From positions 1-25,644 of the forward strand of contig CAYSSG010000030.1 in assembly GCA_964433635.1 (NCBI GenBank): a stretch of DNA of 25,644 nt. Reading direction: 5' to 3'. The notes under the pieces are model-generated. The model made no database searches, was not told the DNA's origin, and was given only the letters and a program-made list of their open reading frames with translations. Positions 14,729-22,316 of this stretch are shown in pieces; position 1 is the first letter of the stretch, and each line of letters starts with the position of its first letter. The translations under genes and the position numbers were made by a program. Source of the stretch: CAYSSG01 sp964433635. GTDB taxonomy: Bacteria; Atribacterota; Phoenicimicrobiia; Phoenicimicrobiales; Stramentimicrobiaceae.

Positions 14729-15265
14729 TTATATCAGTCTTTTGAGTACAGGCAATAAAATCTTCAACAGTATTGCGGTTAATAAACCCGTGATAATGCC
14801 CGAGATCAATAAAATAGGTAAATAAAACCATAGACTTACACCAACATAGATTATTGAAATCACGACAAATTGACCTATATTATGCGAAACTGCTCCAATA
14901 ATACTGACGCCAATAATAGATATTTTCTCTTTTAGCAGAAAAAACATGCATAACATACAGGTAATGGATAACAAACCTCCGGACAGGCTTAATGTACTTG
15001 CTATAAAGCCTCTGGTAAAAAAAACAAATATTGCCTTTAACAAGGCTATAAAATAAGCCTCTCTTGCACCTAAAAAAAAGATTGCATACATTACAACAAT
15101 ATTTGATAAACCAAGTTTAACCCCCGGAACTGCTATCGGCAATACAGGAAGGATGCTTTCTACCAGAGAAAAAATGAGTGCAACGGCAAATAACAATCCT
15201 GTAAACACCATTACCTGTGTTTTATTCATATTCCTGGTTAAACGGTAAGTTTCATCAATTTCCAT
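14729..15265 (-). CDS. eetB: EetB-like membrane protein (Gx transporter / hepta-prenyl synthase component I family)
   Basis: A 178-residue membrane protein with about five hydrophobic segments and the family pattern PIAVPGVKLGLSNIVVMYAI, then GAREAYFIALLKAIFVFFTR and LSLSGGLLSITCML. Databases call the family Gx transporter or heptaprenyl diphosphate synthase component I. In the Listeria FLEET locus the homologue EetB is needed, with EetA, to pass electrons from demethylmenaquinol to extracellular flavin. It lies 17 bases after the EetA-like gene, which matches a two-protein unit (RnfD/NqrB-like logic has been suggested for such pairs; that is inference). The start ATG 15265 is kept; ATG 15232 with a close AGGA is an alternative. 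Confidence 0.88.
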   Translation of the reverse strand: MEIDETYRLTRNMNKTQVMVFTGLLFAVALIFSLVESILPVLPIAVPGVKLGLSNIVVMYAIFFLGAREAYFIALLKAIFVFFTRGFIASTLSLSGGLLSITCMLCMFFLLKEKISIIGVSIIGAVSHNIGQFVVISIIYVGVSLWFYLPILLISGIITGLLTAILLKILLPVLKRLI

Positions 15266-15282
15266 TATTATCTCAATTCTCT

Positions 15283-15663
15283 TTAATTTCCCAGTATAAT
15301 ATCTGCATCCCGATTATCATCATTGGTACTGATAATCTTCAATAGCAAGCGATTGGGCAAACATGCAGCAAATTGTCCCGGTTTGGAAATTTTTCCTGTT
15401 TTTATGCATAATTTATCCGGGCAATTAGATTTTTCGAAACAAATACTTCCGTCTTCAAAAAGGTGAAAAACAACATTCTCTTTTCCCTTAACGGAAAAAA
15501 TCCTGTCAACTCCCTGGTCTAAGGCTACTGTCTCTACTAATTCTGAATAATAATAAATTTCAGCTTTTGGGGAATTTATTGAGCTATGGCTTTGATAGAT
15601 GATATATGATAAGAAACTGATTAACAGCATGAATAAGATTATAATCATATCATATTTTTTCAT
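15283..15663 (-). CDS. eetA: EetA-like NusG domain II protein
   Basis: A 126-residue protein with one N-terminal membrane segment (about 5-23) and an external NusG_II domain. Conserved features are DGSICFEKSNCPDKLCIKTG and AACLPNRLLLKI, with Cys75, Cys81, Cys86 and Cys101; the CPDKxC...TG...CLPN pattern is diagnostic of EetA-type proteins. In Listeria EetA works with EetB in moving electrons from the quinone pool to extracellular flavins. Here it is 21 bases downstream of the prenyltransferase gene and 17 bases upstream of the EetB-like gene, so the order is as expected. Whether the cysteines bind a cofactor is unknown. Confidence 0.9.
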   Translation of the reverse strand: MKKYDMIIILFMLLISFLSYIIYQSHSSINSPKAEIYYYSELVETVALDQGVDRIFSVKGKENVVFHLFEDGSICFEKSNCPDKLCIKTGKISKPGQFAACLPNRLLLKIISTNDDNRDADIILGN

Positions 15664-15684
15664 ACGATTACATGATTTCCATCA

Positions 15685-16590
15685 TTATAATAAACCACTT
15701 AAAAATATCAGAACCACCTTGCTTCCCATAATGATAATGTAATTTTTAATGGATACCGGGAATGTTTTTTCTTTATCTTGCAGTTTTAAAAATTGTCTTA
15801 TATTTCTCTGAACGATAAAAAAAGTGAATCCAAATAGTAAAACAAACGGGTGCAATATTTTTAAAATGACCATGAATATGGTCATGATATAAATGATATA
15901 GTATAGCCACGAAAACAGTGCTAATGACTTATCTCCGATATAGTAAGGTAAAGTATAACGTTTTATTTTTATATCTTTTTCCAGATCACATAGATTGTTT
16001 GCCAGCATGATATTTGCAGTTGTGCATACAGGGGCTACAGATAATAGAATTACACTTATGATCGGTATCATATTAAAACTTATAAATATAGACAAAGGTT
16101 TATTATGAATGCCATATGAAAGAAAGGTTCCTTTTGGCATATTAATGTATAACATTATAAATGGAATAAAAAATCCGTAAAATAATCCTGACACGATTTC
16201 CCCCAATGGCAGCCTGGAAATAGGTATTGGCCCGAATGTATAGAAGATACCCGTTAAAAAACACAATCCGCCAAGAAAAAGCACCATGACATCGGTAAGT
16301 ATTGCCAGATATATTCCCAATGAAGTACTTATAACGAATAATAAAAGCAATATCAATAAAGCAGTTCTTCGTTCAAATTGTAATTTTTGATCATTGGTTT
16401 TCGTATCAATATAATTATTTATTGATGTTGTTGTCAGATCAAAGAGAAACATTGAAGAAAAGAAAATCCCGGTCAATTTCCAATGAATAGGTTGTTGAAT
16501 ATAGAATAGATATGCTAATGCTAACAGGAAGGCAAATAGACTGGTAATCTTGGTTTTTATTTCTATAAAACTTAAAAATTTCCTTACCAT
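15685..16590 (-). CDS. dmkA: UbiA-family prenyltransferase (MenA/DmkA-like)
   Basis: A 301-residue multi-pass membrane enzyme that joins a polyprenyl chain to 1,4-dihydroxy-2-naphthoate to give demethylmenaquinone. Both prenyl-diphosphate binding motifs are present: NNYIDTKTND (58-67, first NxxxD) and NNLCDLEKDIK (198-208, second DxxxD), along with FYTFGPIPISRLPLGE (116-131). Eight to nine hydrophobic segments fit UbiA proteins. Its place in the FLEET cluster next to a dedicated polyprenyl synthase indicates a separate quinone pool for electron export. The aromatic substrate is inferred from context, and a separate housekeeping MenA may exist elsewhere. It follows the synthase gene by 67 bases. 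Confidence 0.9.
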   Translation of the reverse strand: MVRKFLSFIEIKTKITSLFAFLLALAYLFYIQQPIHWKLTGIFFSSMFLFDLTTTSINNYIDTKTNDQKLQFERRTALLILLLLFVISTSLGIYLAILTDVMVLFLGGLCFLTGIFYTFGPIPISRLPLGEIVSGLFYGFFIPFIMLYINMPKGTFLSYGIHNKPLSIFISFNMIPIISVILLSVAPVCTTANIMLANNLCDLEKDIKIKRYTLPYYIGDKSLALFSWLYYIIYIMTIFMVILKILHPFVLLFGFTFFIVQRNIRQFLKLQDKEKTFPVSIKNYIIIMGSKVVLIFLSGLL

Positions 16591-16657
16591 TATTCTACTC
16601 GAATATATATCTAACTTTAAATAAAAAATTTTTTAAGAAATTTAAAATCAATGAAAA

Positions 16658-17635
16658 CTAAAAAACACGGTAAGCTTTGTCCAGCAGGCATATCATTCTT
16701 TCTCTCTTTTGCCTGGTCATGTTTAGTTCCCCGATTAAATGAATCGCTTTTTCATAGTATTTCCTGGCTATTTTTTTTGTGTAGGTAAGCCCACCGGACT
16801 TTTTTACTAATTTATTGATTTCGGATCTGGTTAAAATGTGTTTTTTAGCTTTTTCCCTGATATTCCCGAAAATCCTGAATGCATGAATCAAAGGCAGTGT
16901 AATGACATCTTTTTCATAATCAGATTGTACAGGTTTTTTTGCTGCTGTTTGGGTTGATTCAAAATCTATGCAATCATCAGTCAACTGAAATATCATTCCC
17001 AGATAATGACCAATCCTGGCATATTTCCTGATAATAGTATCATCTTCCTCTATCAGGGAAGCTCCTGCATAAAAGGCAGTCTTGAACATACAAGCAGTTT
17101 TACCCGATATTATCTTTAAATATTGAAACGCTGTTAAACTGTAATTACCGTTATTGATTTGCTGACGTAATTCCCCCAAACAGATATTTCCGACAAAATA
17201 CGGAATTTTCTTGTCTAAGTATTTTTCTTTATCAGAAACTGAAGCAACCATCTTTAATGCCATACTTAACAGGTAATCTCCACAAATAACTGCAATTCTG
17301 TTTCCGTATTTCTTCTGCAGTGTAGCCTCACCACGCCGCATATCAGCCTTATCGATAACATCATCATGCACCAGGGTAGCTTGATGTAATATTTCAATTG
17401 CAGTCGCAAGACTGATTGCATTTTTACCTACAAAACCCTGTTCATTTTGGGCACATATCAAGATAGATTTTGCTCTCAATAATTTTCCGAAACCCTTACC
17501 TAAATGAGTCGTATATTCCCGAATAATTTTTGGAGAAGTGAAAAGAATTTTTTCTATCTCGTTTTGTAAAATATTCAGAGCTTCTTCATACCCGTATTCA
17601 GTTACATTATCTGCCTGTTTCAAAATATCAGTCAT
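16658..17635 (-). CDS. dmkB: Polyprenyl diphosphate synthase (DmkB-like)
   Basis: A 325-residue trans-isoprenyl diphosphate synthase making the side chain for the locus-specific quinone. The first aspartate-rich motif is LVHDDVIDKADMRRGE (88-103), the second LTDDCIDF (218-225), and the KTA motif is at 179-181 (SGKTACMF). Small or bulky residues before the first motif set chain length; the HQA just before LVHDD fits the long-chain (octa/heptaprenyl) group, which is inference. Its ATG overlaps the end of the Ndh2 gene by eight bases (ATAATGACTGA), and it lacks a strong ribosome binding site, so translation is coupled to Ndh2. Confidence 0.92.
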   Translation of the reverse strand: MTDILKQADNVTEYGYEEALNILQNEIEKILFTSPKIIREYTTHLGKGFGKLLRAKSILICAQNEQGFVGKNAISLATAIEILHQATLVHDDVIDKADMRRGEATLQKKYGNRIAVICGDYLLSMALKMVASVSDKEKYLDKKIPYFVGNICLGELRQQINNGNYSLTAFQYLKIISGKTACMFKTAFYAGASLIEEDDTIIRKYARIGHYLGMIFQLTDDCIDFESTQTAAKKPVQSDYEKDVITLPLIHAFRIFGNIREKAKKHILTRSEINKLVKKSGGLTYTKKIARKYYEKAIHLIGELNMTRQKRERMICLLDKAYRVF

Positions 17636-19592
17636 TATAAATATACAACTTTCTTACCATTGGAATATTCTTCCACCATGCTTTTAACCTTGGCATCACA
17701 TAATAGTCCAGACCAAAGATTCTTCCTCCGCCAATTAGAACCGCAATACCGGCAAAGATCATCCAAAAATTATTGAGATAAACACCGGTAGTACAGGTGA
17801 ACATAAACAGCAGAATCAAAGAGACTCCTGCTGCAGGAAATGTAAATAATCCTCCAATCAGAGCTAATCCAATTAATATTTCAGCTATAACAATCCCTGA
17901 CTGCATAAAAATCTGTATCTTGTCGCCCGATAAAACAATATTATCAATAATCCAATTAATAAGCGGTACATCAAGCTTAAAGGCAAAGTCACTTAAGCCT
18001 GACTCAATAAGTTCCTTGCCGCTTACAAAGATAACCTTGAATAATCCCAATATATTCCAGTCAAATATGGCAGTACCGATGCTTTGTGCTGCCTCATTTG
18101 CTCCAACTGCAGCTGTGGCTGAGCTTGTAGCTTCATAAGATTCTGAAGCAATCCCAAGAACCGAATTAAACCAATCAGTTGCTGAACCAAAAAAAGAATT
18201 CAGCTTAGCCTCTGAAAACCAATCTTCATTTACTTTTTTAACTCCCTCAAATATCCAAGCCATACCAAGCCAGATTCTTAATGGAACAAGGAGAAAACTG
18301 GGAGTACGGTTTGAAAAATGCCCCCCTACAAAACTCCTGCAATTCCTTATGGTAAAAAATTCATGCTTAAGATAACTAAAGACCTTATTCCATCCTAATA
18401 TCTGGGCAAAATAAATAACATTAACAAAATGTTTGACAAACATAGCCAGAAATGAGGGCAAGTTAACCATAAAGTTTGGAAATCCGACACGTGCCAAGCC
18501 ATAACGCCCCCCGATGGATACCATGAATCCGTGAAATTTTGGTTTATACTCTTTCAGATTTTCTTTTCCGGTAACTAAACAATAAATGTTATATGAAGCT
18601 GTCGCAGCACTCTGTTCGCAATTTTCAACGACTTGCGGTACCGGTTTTTCCTCCCCATCAGGTGTATAGAGCATATTGTCTCCTATAACAAATACATTTT
18701 CATAATTTATAGAACGGAGATAGGCATCAGTTTTAATCCTGTTCCTGTTTCCGGATTCTAATACCTCAGCAGCTTTTCCAGCTATATCTGCACTTTCTAC
18801 CCCGGCACCCCAGATAACAGTATTTGTGTCATATTTATTACATTTTTTATTCTGAATAATCTGTATATAATCAGGACCTACTTCACAGACATTGGAGTTA
18901 AGAAATAAATTTACACCAATCTTCTTGAGATATCTTTCAGCCTTGCGGGAGAGTGCTTCAGGTAAATTGGGAATTGTACGGCTAAGGATATCAACAATAT
19001 TAACACTTACTTCATCCCGATCTATGTCAAATTTTTCTGTTACAATTGGTATATATTCAGCTAATTCACCAGCCATTTCTACCCCGGTAAAGCCTGCACC
19101 AACAATGAAAAAAGTGAGTACCTTTTTCCTCTCTTCTTTATCTCTCAAGCGACTGGCTTTGCTGAATACATTCTGGATATGATGTCTAATTGCCAATGCA
19201 TCATCATAAGACCAGAGTTGGAAGGTATTTTCTGCAGCCCCTTTAACGCCGAAAAAAGTAGGCTTTGAACCGGCGCTGAGAACTAAATAATCATAATCAT
19301 AAGTATTTTCCTCTCCTATAACCTGTTTTTTATCAAAGTCAAAAGAGGTTACATTATCCAGTTCTACCTTTACATTTCTTCCGGCAAAAATCTTTTTTAA
19401 ACTTGCCCTGATGCTTTCTTCATTAACACGTCTCGCTGCAACTTCATGCAGTTCTGTGAGTAATGCGTGATATGGATTTCTATCGATAATTGTGATTGAA
19501 ACTTCATTATTATTTTTAAATTTCTTAGACAATTTTTTTGCGGTCAGGATACCAGCATATCCCGCTCCGACAATAACTATCTTTGTCTTCAT
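17628..19592 (-). CDS. ndh2: Type II NADH dehydrogenase with membrane C-terminal domain (Ndh2-like)
   Basis: A 654-residue protein, first gene of the electron transfer operon. Residues 1 to ~415 are a type II NADH:quinone oxidoreductase: FAD loop IVIVGAGYAGILTAKKL (5-21), NADH-binding loop FFIVGAGFTGVEMAGEL and VFVIGDNMLYTPDGEEKPVP near the quinone side. Residues ~435-640 form a DoxX-like membrane domain with several segments. This extended layout (about 630 residues against ~400 for housekeeping Ndh) matches Listeria Ndh2, which feeds electrons to the dedicated demethylmenaquinone pool. Start: a longer frame begins at 19619, but the AAGGAG at 19599-19604 is inside it and lies 6 bases before ATG 19592, so the latter is the true start. 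A promoter sits at 19682-19710. Confidence 0.92.
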   Translation of the reverse strand: MKTKIVIVGAGYAGILTAKKLSKKFKNNNEVSITIIDRNPYHALLTELHEVAARRVNEESIRASLKKIFAGRNVKVELDNVTSFDFDKKQVIGEENTYDYDYLVLSAGSKPTFFGVKGAAENTFQLWSYDDALAIRHHIQNVFSKASRLRDKEERKKVLTFFIVGAGFTGVEMAGELAEYIPIVTEKFDIDRDEVSVNIVDILSRTIPNLPEALSRKAERYLKKIGVNLFLNSNVCEVGPDYIQIIQNKKCNKYDTNTVIWGAGVESADIAGKAAEVLESGNRNRIKTDAYLRSINYENVFVIGDNMLYTPDGEEKPVPQVVENCEQSAATASYNIYCLVTGKENLKEYKPKFHGFMVSIGGRYGLARVGFPNFMVNLPSFLAMFVKHFVNVIYFAQILGWNKVFSYLKHEFFTIRNCRSFVGGHFSNRTPSFLLVPLRIWLGMAWIFEGVKKVNEDWFSEAKLNSFFGSATDWFNSVLGIASESYEATSSATAAVGANEAAQSIGTAIFDWNILGLFKVIFVSGKELIESGLSDFAFKLDVPLINWIIDNIVLSGDKIQIFMQSGIVIAEILIGLALIGGLFTFPAAGVSLILLFMFTCTTGVYLNNFWMIFAGIAVLIGGGRIFGLDYYVMPRLKAWWKNIPMVRKLYIYND

Positions 19593-19979
19593 ATTTTTCT
19601 CCTTAATATCATAAATCAAAAAAGCCTGAAGTTGATGTTATTAATGGTTGAGTCCTCGAGTAAAATTTTCTGTATTTTTCTTTTATATCCTATTATGTAC
19701 AAAAACTCAACCAATTTTTCACATTACTCAAGTTATTTCAAAAAGATATAGCTCATCTTTATTTTGTAATATACTAATTATCTTATTTTTTAGAGTAGAT
19801 GCAATCTTCACGATCTGTTACTGGCATATTGAATGGTTTCTTATTATGGGGATAAATTATTGATTTCACTATGAAATTAGACCTATTCTAACCGTTAAGG
19901 AGTATATACGGGATTTGCATTGGAATGTTCTGAATTTCAGACGGATAGTGATGCGAAGGAATACTTTGATAGGCTGTTT
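19593..19979. other. Upstream region of the electron transfer operon
   Basis: Contains the leader and promoter of ndh2. Near the right end a plus-strand AAGGAG (19897-19902) precedes a 25-codon frame (19908-19985, TGFALECSEFQTDSDAKEYF) that starts with ACG, not ATG, and overlaps the 3' end of the neighbouring gene. It looks coding but is not a credible gene. Confidence 0.45.
19682..19710 (-). promoter_or_regulatory. Probable promoter of the ndh2-dmkBA-eetAB operon
   Basis: On the minus strand TTGAGT (19705-19710), 17-base spacer, TATAAA (19682-19687), giving a leader of about 85 bases to ATG 19592. No operator-like palindrome is evident beside it. Confidence 0.55.
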
Positions 19980-20342
19980 CTATAAATTCTCAACAAACTG
20001 TATTTTGACGCCATTCGGGTCAAGAACATAAATGAACCTGATGAAAGGATTGGGCTGAAATGGACCAGAATGAATTGAGATATTGTTTCTTTTGAGAGCT
20101 TCATTGATCTGCTCAATTGAATCCACTTCAAAACCTAATGAAATATCTTCGCCAACTGCAATATTTGGGGCTTTAGAATTGTAAATTAATTCTATCTGTG
20201 TATCCCCGCCTCCCAGAAAAACGATTTCCCTGTCATGATCCGGTTTGAATCTCCTGTTCATTCCAAGGCCAATAATCACCTGGTAAAAATGTAATGATTT
20301 TACCATATCTTTCACATTGATTGTTACCCAACAAAATTTCAT
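19980..20342 (-). CDS. Glyoxalase/VOC-family protein
   Basis: A 120-residue single-domain vicinal-oxygen-chelate protein: MKFCWVTINVKDMVKSLHFY at the start, FLGGGDTQIELIYN in the middle, and FIYVLDPNGVKIQFVENL at the end. Candidate metal ligands include the Glu in TQIELI and in the C-terminal strand. The fold occurs in glyoxalase I, fosfomycin resistance proteins and extradiol dioxygenases; the substrate cannot be assigned. AAAGGAG precedes the ATG with a 5-base gap. It is transcribed toward the electron transfer operon but is separated from it by about 390 bases. Confidence 0.85.
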   Translation of the reverse strand: MKFCWVTINVKDMVKSLHFYQVIIGLGMNRRFKPDHDREIVFLGGGDTQIELIYNSKAPNIAVGEDISLGFEVDSIEQINEALKRNNISIHSGPFQPNPFIRFIYVLDPNGVKIQFVENL

Positions 20343-20412
20343 AGTTTCTCCTTTCCAATATGTCCATTTTTCCTTGAATATTTTACATTCTGGTTTAAAT
20401 TATAACACCTGT

Positions 20413-20586
20413 TTACGGAATCTTTTTCATTAGTGGCTCCCACTGGATGAATTCTTAGGATTTCTCTGATAGTGAAAGATGTCTGAAAGCCCATACGCGT
20501 GGAAACCTTTTTTTAGAATCATAGGTCCATAAATCATCAGGTAAAAAGCTGTCATTGACTCTTCTCAAGGAACCAATGAGTTCATT
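20413..20586 (-). pseudogene. Degenerate coding stretch with internal stop, unknown family
   Basis: One minus-strand frame reads NELIGSLRRVNDSFLPDDLW, then TYDSKKRFPRVWAFRHLSLS, a TAA at 20455-20457, then EFIQWEPLMKKIP to a second stop at 20413. The reading is strongly protein-like, including Trp and aromatic clusters, but has no start codon or ribosome binding site. It appears to be the 3' end of a lost gene. I do not recognise the family. Confidence 0.4.
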
Positions 20587-20758
20587 TTATATTTTACCGC
20601 TTACTGATTTTAACCTGGCTTATTTTCTATTCTATCCAAAAAATGTTTCTTCATATAGATGGTATTATCCTGGTATAAAGTGACTGGTTTGAAAACTTTT
20701 GACTAAATTATTTCATCGTTGAAGGCTATCTTCAATGATAAAGCCCATTGATTTTGCC

Positions 20759-20787
20759 TTGACTTCAATGCTTATCAATAATAGAAT
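20759..20787 (+). promoter_or_regulatory. Promoter of the selenocysteine peroxiredoxin gene
   Basis: TTGACT (20759-20764), 17-base spacer, TAGAAT (20782-20787), about 38 bases before ATG 20825. Confidence 0.65.
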
Positions 20788-20824
20788 AGAAATAAATATT
20801 ATACTTTAGAAAGGAGTTGAATTT

Positions 20825-21418
20825 ATGCTAGTAACTAAACAGGCACCAAACTTTTCTGGTTCCGCTTTTCATCAAGGGAAAATTAAAAAAGTGTCTTTAG
20901 AAGATTATCGTGGCAAATGGGTTGTTTTATGTTTCTATCCAGGTGATTTTACCTTCGTCTGACCAACCGAAATTTCACACATAGCCGTGGGCTATGATAA
21001 ACTTCAAGCATTAAATGTAGAGGTACTTTCGGTAAGTACAGACAGTGTTTGGTCACACAAAATTTGGAACGAAACTGAGCTTAGTAAAATGGTTGGTAAC
21101 GATATTCCATTCCCAATGGTTTCAGATCAAGGAGGGTCTATCGGAAAACTCTATGATGTATATGATGAAAATTCGGGAACAAATGTCCGGGGAAGATTTT
21201 TGATTGATCCCGAAGGCATTATTCAGGCAGGCGAAATTTTAAGTCCTCCAGTTGGAAGAAATCCTGCAGAACTTCTTCGTCAGATCAAAGCATACCAGCA
21301 CCATCAGAAAACAGGTGAAGTTATGCCTTCCGGATGGACAGAAGGTGGAGTTACACTAAAGCCATCACCAGCATTAGCAGGAAATGTCTGGAAAGAATGG
21401 AAGCCGCCTAAAAAGTAA
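20825..21418 (+). CDS. Selenocysteine-containing peroxiredoxin (AhpC/Prx1-like)
   Basis: A 197-residue peroxiredoxin, read through one in-frame TGA (20960-20962) at codon 46. The frame before it gives MLVTKQAPNFSGSAF...VVLCFYPGDFTFV, and after it PTEISHIAVGYDKLQ. The family signature is FYPxDFTFVCPTE, so TGA stands exactly at the peroxidatic cysteine; Pro39, Thr43 and Arg122 of the active site are kept. A hairpin fitting a bacterial SECIS follows. The enzyme should reduce peroxides with a selenol. The resolving-cysteine region reads GEVMPSGWTEGG, where AhpC proteins have GEVCP, so Met167 replaces the resolving Cys and it would work as a 1-Sec type. AAGGAG at 20811-20816 precedes ATG 20825. 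An annotation that starts after the TGA (20987) would miss the active site. A broken gene is the alternative. Confidence 0.88.
20981..20995 (+). promoter_or_regulatory. SECIS-like hairpin for selenocysteine insertion
   Basis: ATAGCC-GTG-GGCTAT forms a perfect 6-bp stem with a 3-base loop. The loop begins 24 bases after the TGA, inside the 16-37 base window of bacterial SECIS elements, and its first base is G, as the usual loop rule requires. It lies within the coding region, as is normal in bacteria. Confidence 0.75.
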
Positions 21419-21434
21419 CAGCCATCAAATGGTT

Positions 21435-22316
21435 TCAAATGATTTTACTTGTTGATCTTTTTAAAAGCCTGGTCTGTTTGTTCTTCAAACAGACCAGGCT
21501 TTGTTCTGAAAAGATGGTCAGACCTGATCCTTTGTTTATTTTTTTTTGCAACAACCACATGGCACAAATGAAGTGTTTTTCCAAAAATGAGCACTCCTGT
21601 TCCTGTCGGTTAAAATATTCTTCCAATAATCCTCGTAGTTGGGGTTTTTGTTTCATCAGAACTTTTACCCTATGTCTAATCCTGCTCATATACTGAGTAT
21701 TCTGTGTCTTTATCAGTGCGTCTGGCAAAATAACTTCCTGGATGAGCATGTCTCCAGAAGAAGTCAGTTGCTCTAAGCTTTCCGCATGGGTTCGATAAGA
21801 CTGGTAATAAGCAGAATGGACAGGTTTTTCTCCTTTGAGAAATCCGTCATCAATGAGTAGATAGCCGTTTTCTCCAATAATATTTCGCAGTTTTGTCACT
21901 GTTTGGGCTAAATTTCCCAGAACAGGACCGACAGAGGCTAAAATGACGATATCAAAACCGGAAGCTGATTTTACATATTCCCGTATATCATCATGGATAA
22001 AGCAGCACTGTCTCTCTACCCCGTATTCCAGTGCTTTGGCTTTCGCTTCCTCTAAAAAAGGTTCTAGCCCATCTACACCGGTAACCTGATAACCTAACTC
22101 TTTCGCCAGAGTGACTGAAACTACTCCTTTACCGCAGCCCAAGTCCAGAGCTTTGACCTGATCGGCAGAAAACTTTAATGGTTTTAGTGTTTTAACAATG
22201 ATTTCCGGAAAACTACCCAGGCTCCAGAAATCGGCAAACAACTCTGATAAGTAAGGCAAAAGGGCTGGATTCATTTCCATGCTCTCAGCAACAGCTTCCA
22301 TAAAATCTTGATTCAT
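21435..22316 (-). CDS. Class I SAM-dependent methyltransferase
   Basis: A 293-residue methyltransferase. The SAM-binding motif I is ALDLGCGKGVVSVTLAKE (57-74), followed by the acidic loop VTGVDGLEPF, then the DDIREY loop and FDIVILASVGPVLGN. The substrate is unknown; small-molecule methyltransferases of this form are common. ATG 22316 is chosen because TTAGGTATAAA fits it, while the longer frame from 22337 has no ribosome binding site. The 3' end is suspect: after CAMWLLQKK the frame passes a run of nine A (21539-21547, minus strand) and then continues for about 32 residues straight through a strong terminator hairpin. One A fewer would stop the protein right after QKK. The real protein may therefore be about 260 residues. 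Confidence 0.85.
   Translation of the reverse strand: MNQDFMEAVAESMEMNPALLPYLSELFADFWSLGSFPEIIVKTLKPLKFSADQVKALDLGCGKGVVSVTLAKELGYQVTGVDGLEPFLEEAKAKALEYGVERQCCFIHDDIREYVKSASGFDIVILASVGPVLGNLAQTVTKLRNIIGENGYLLIDDGFLKGEKPVHSAYYQSYRTHAESLEQLTSSGDMLIQEVILPDALIKTQNTQYMSRIRHRVKVLMKQKPQLRGLLEEYFNRQEQECSFLEKHFICAMWLLQKKINKGSGLTIFSEQSLVCLKNKQTRLLKRSTSKII
21464..21502. terminator. Shared hairpin terminator of peroxiredoxin and methyltransferase genes
   Basis: AAAGCCTGGTCTGTTTG (21464-21480) pairs perfectly over 17 bases with CAAACAGACCAGGCTTT (21486-21502) around a 5-base loop. The minus-strand side ends in TTTTAAAAAG; the plus side ends in TTTGTT. It lies 46 bases after the peroxiredoxin stop and inside the apparent 3' end of the convergent methyltransferase frame. 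Confidence 0.9.

Larger units (their letters stand above)
20343..20824. other. Intergenic region with gene relic and peroxiredoxin promoter
   Basis: Holds a decayed coding stretch on the minus strand (20413-20586) and, at its right end, the promoter (20759-20787) and AAGGAG site (20811-20816) of the selenocysteine peroxiredoxin. Nothing else recognised. Confidence 0.6.

Noticed and set aside
17797..18138. Plus-strand 113-codon frame inside ndh2
   Set aside because: Antisense shadow of the DoxX-like part of Ndh2, which has the family pattern and operon context.
20987..21418. Peroxiredoxin starting at GTG 20987 as a complete 143-residue gene
   Set aside because: This frame lacks the active site and has no ribosome binding site; the upstream frame with AAGGAG, ATG 20825 and TGA at the Cys position explains the gene better.
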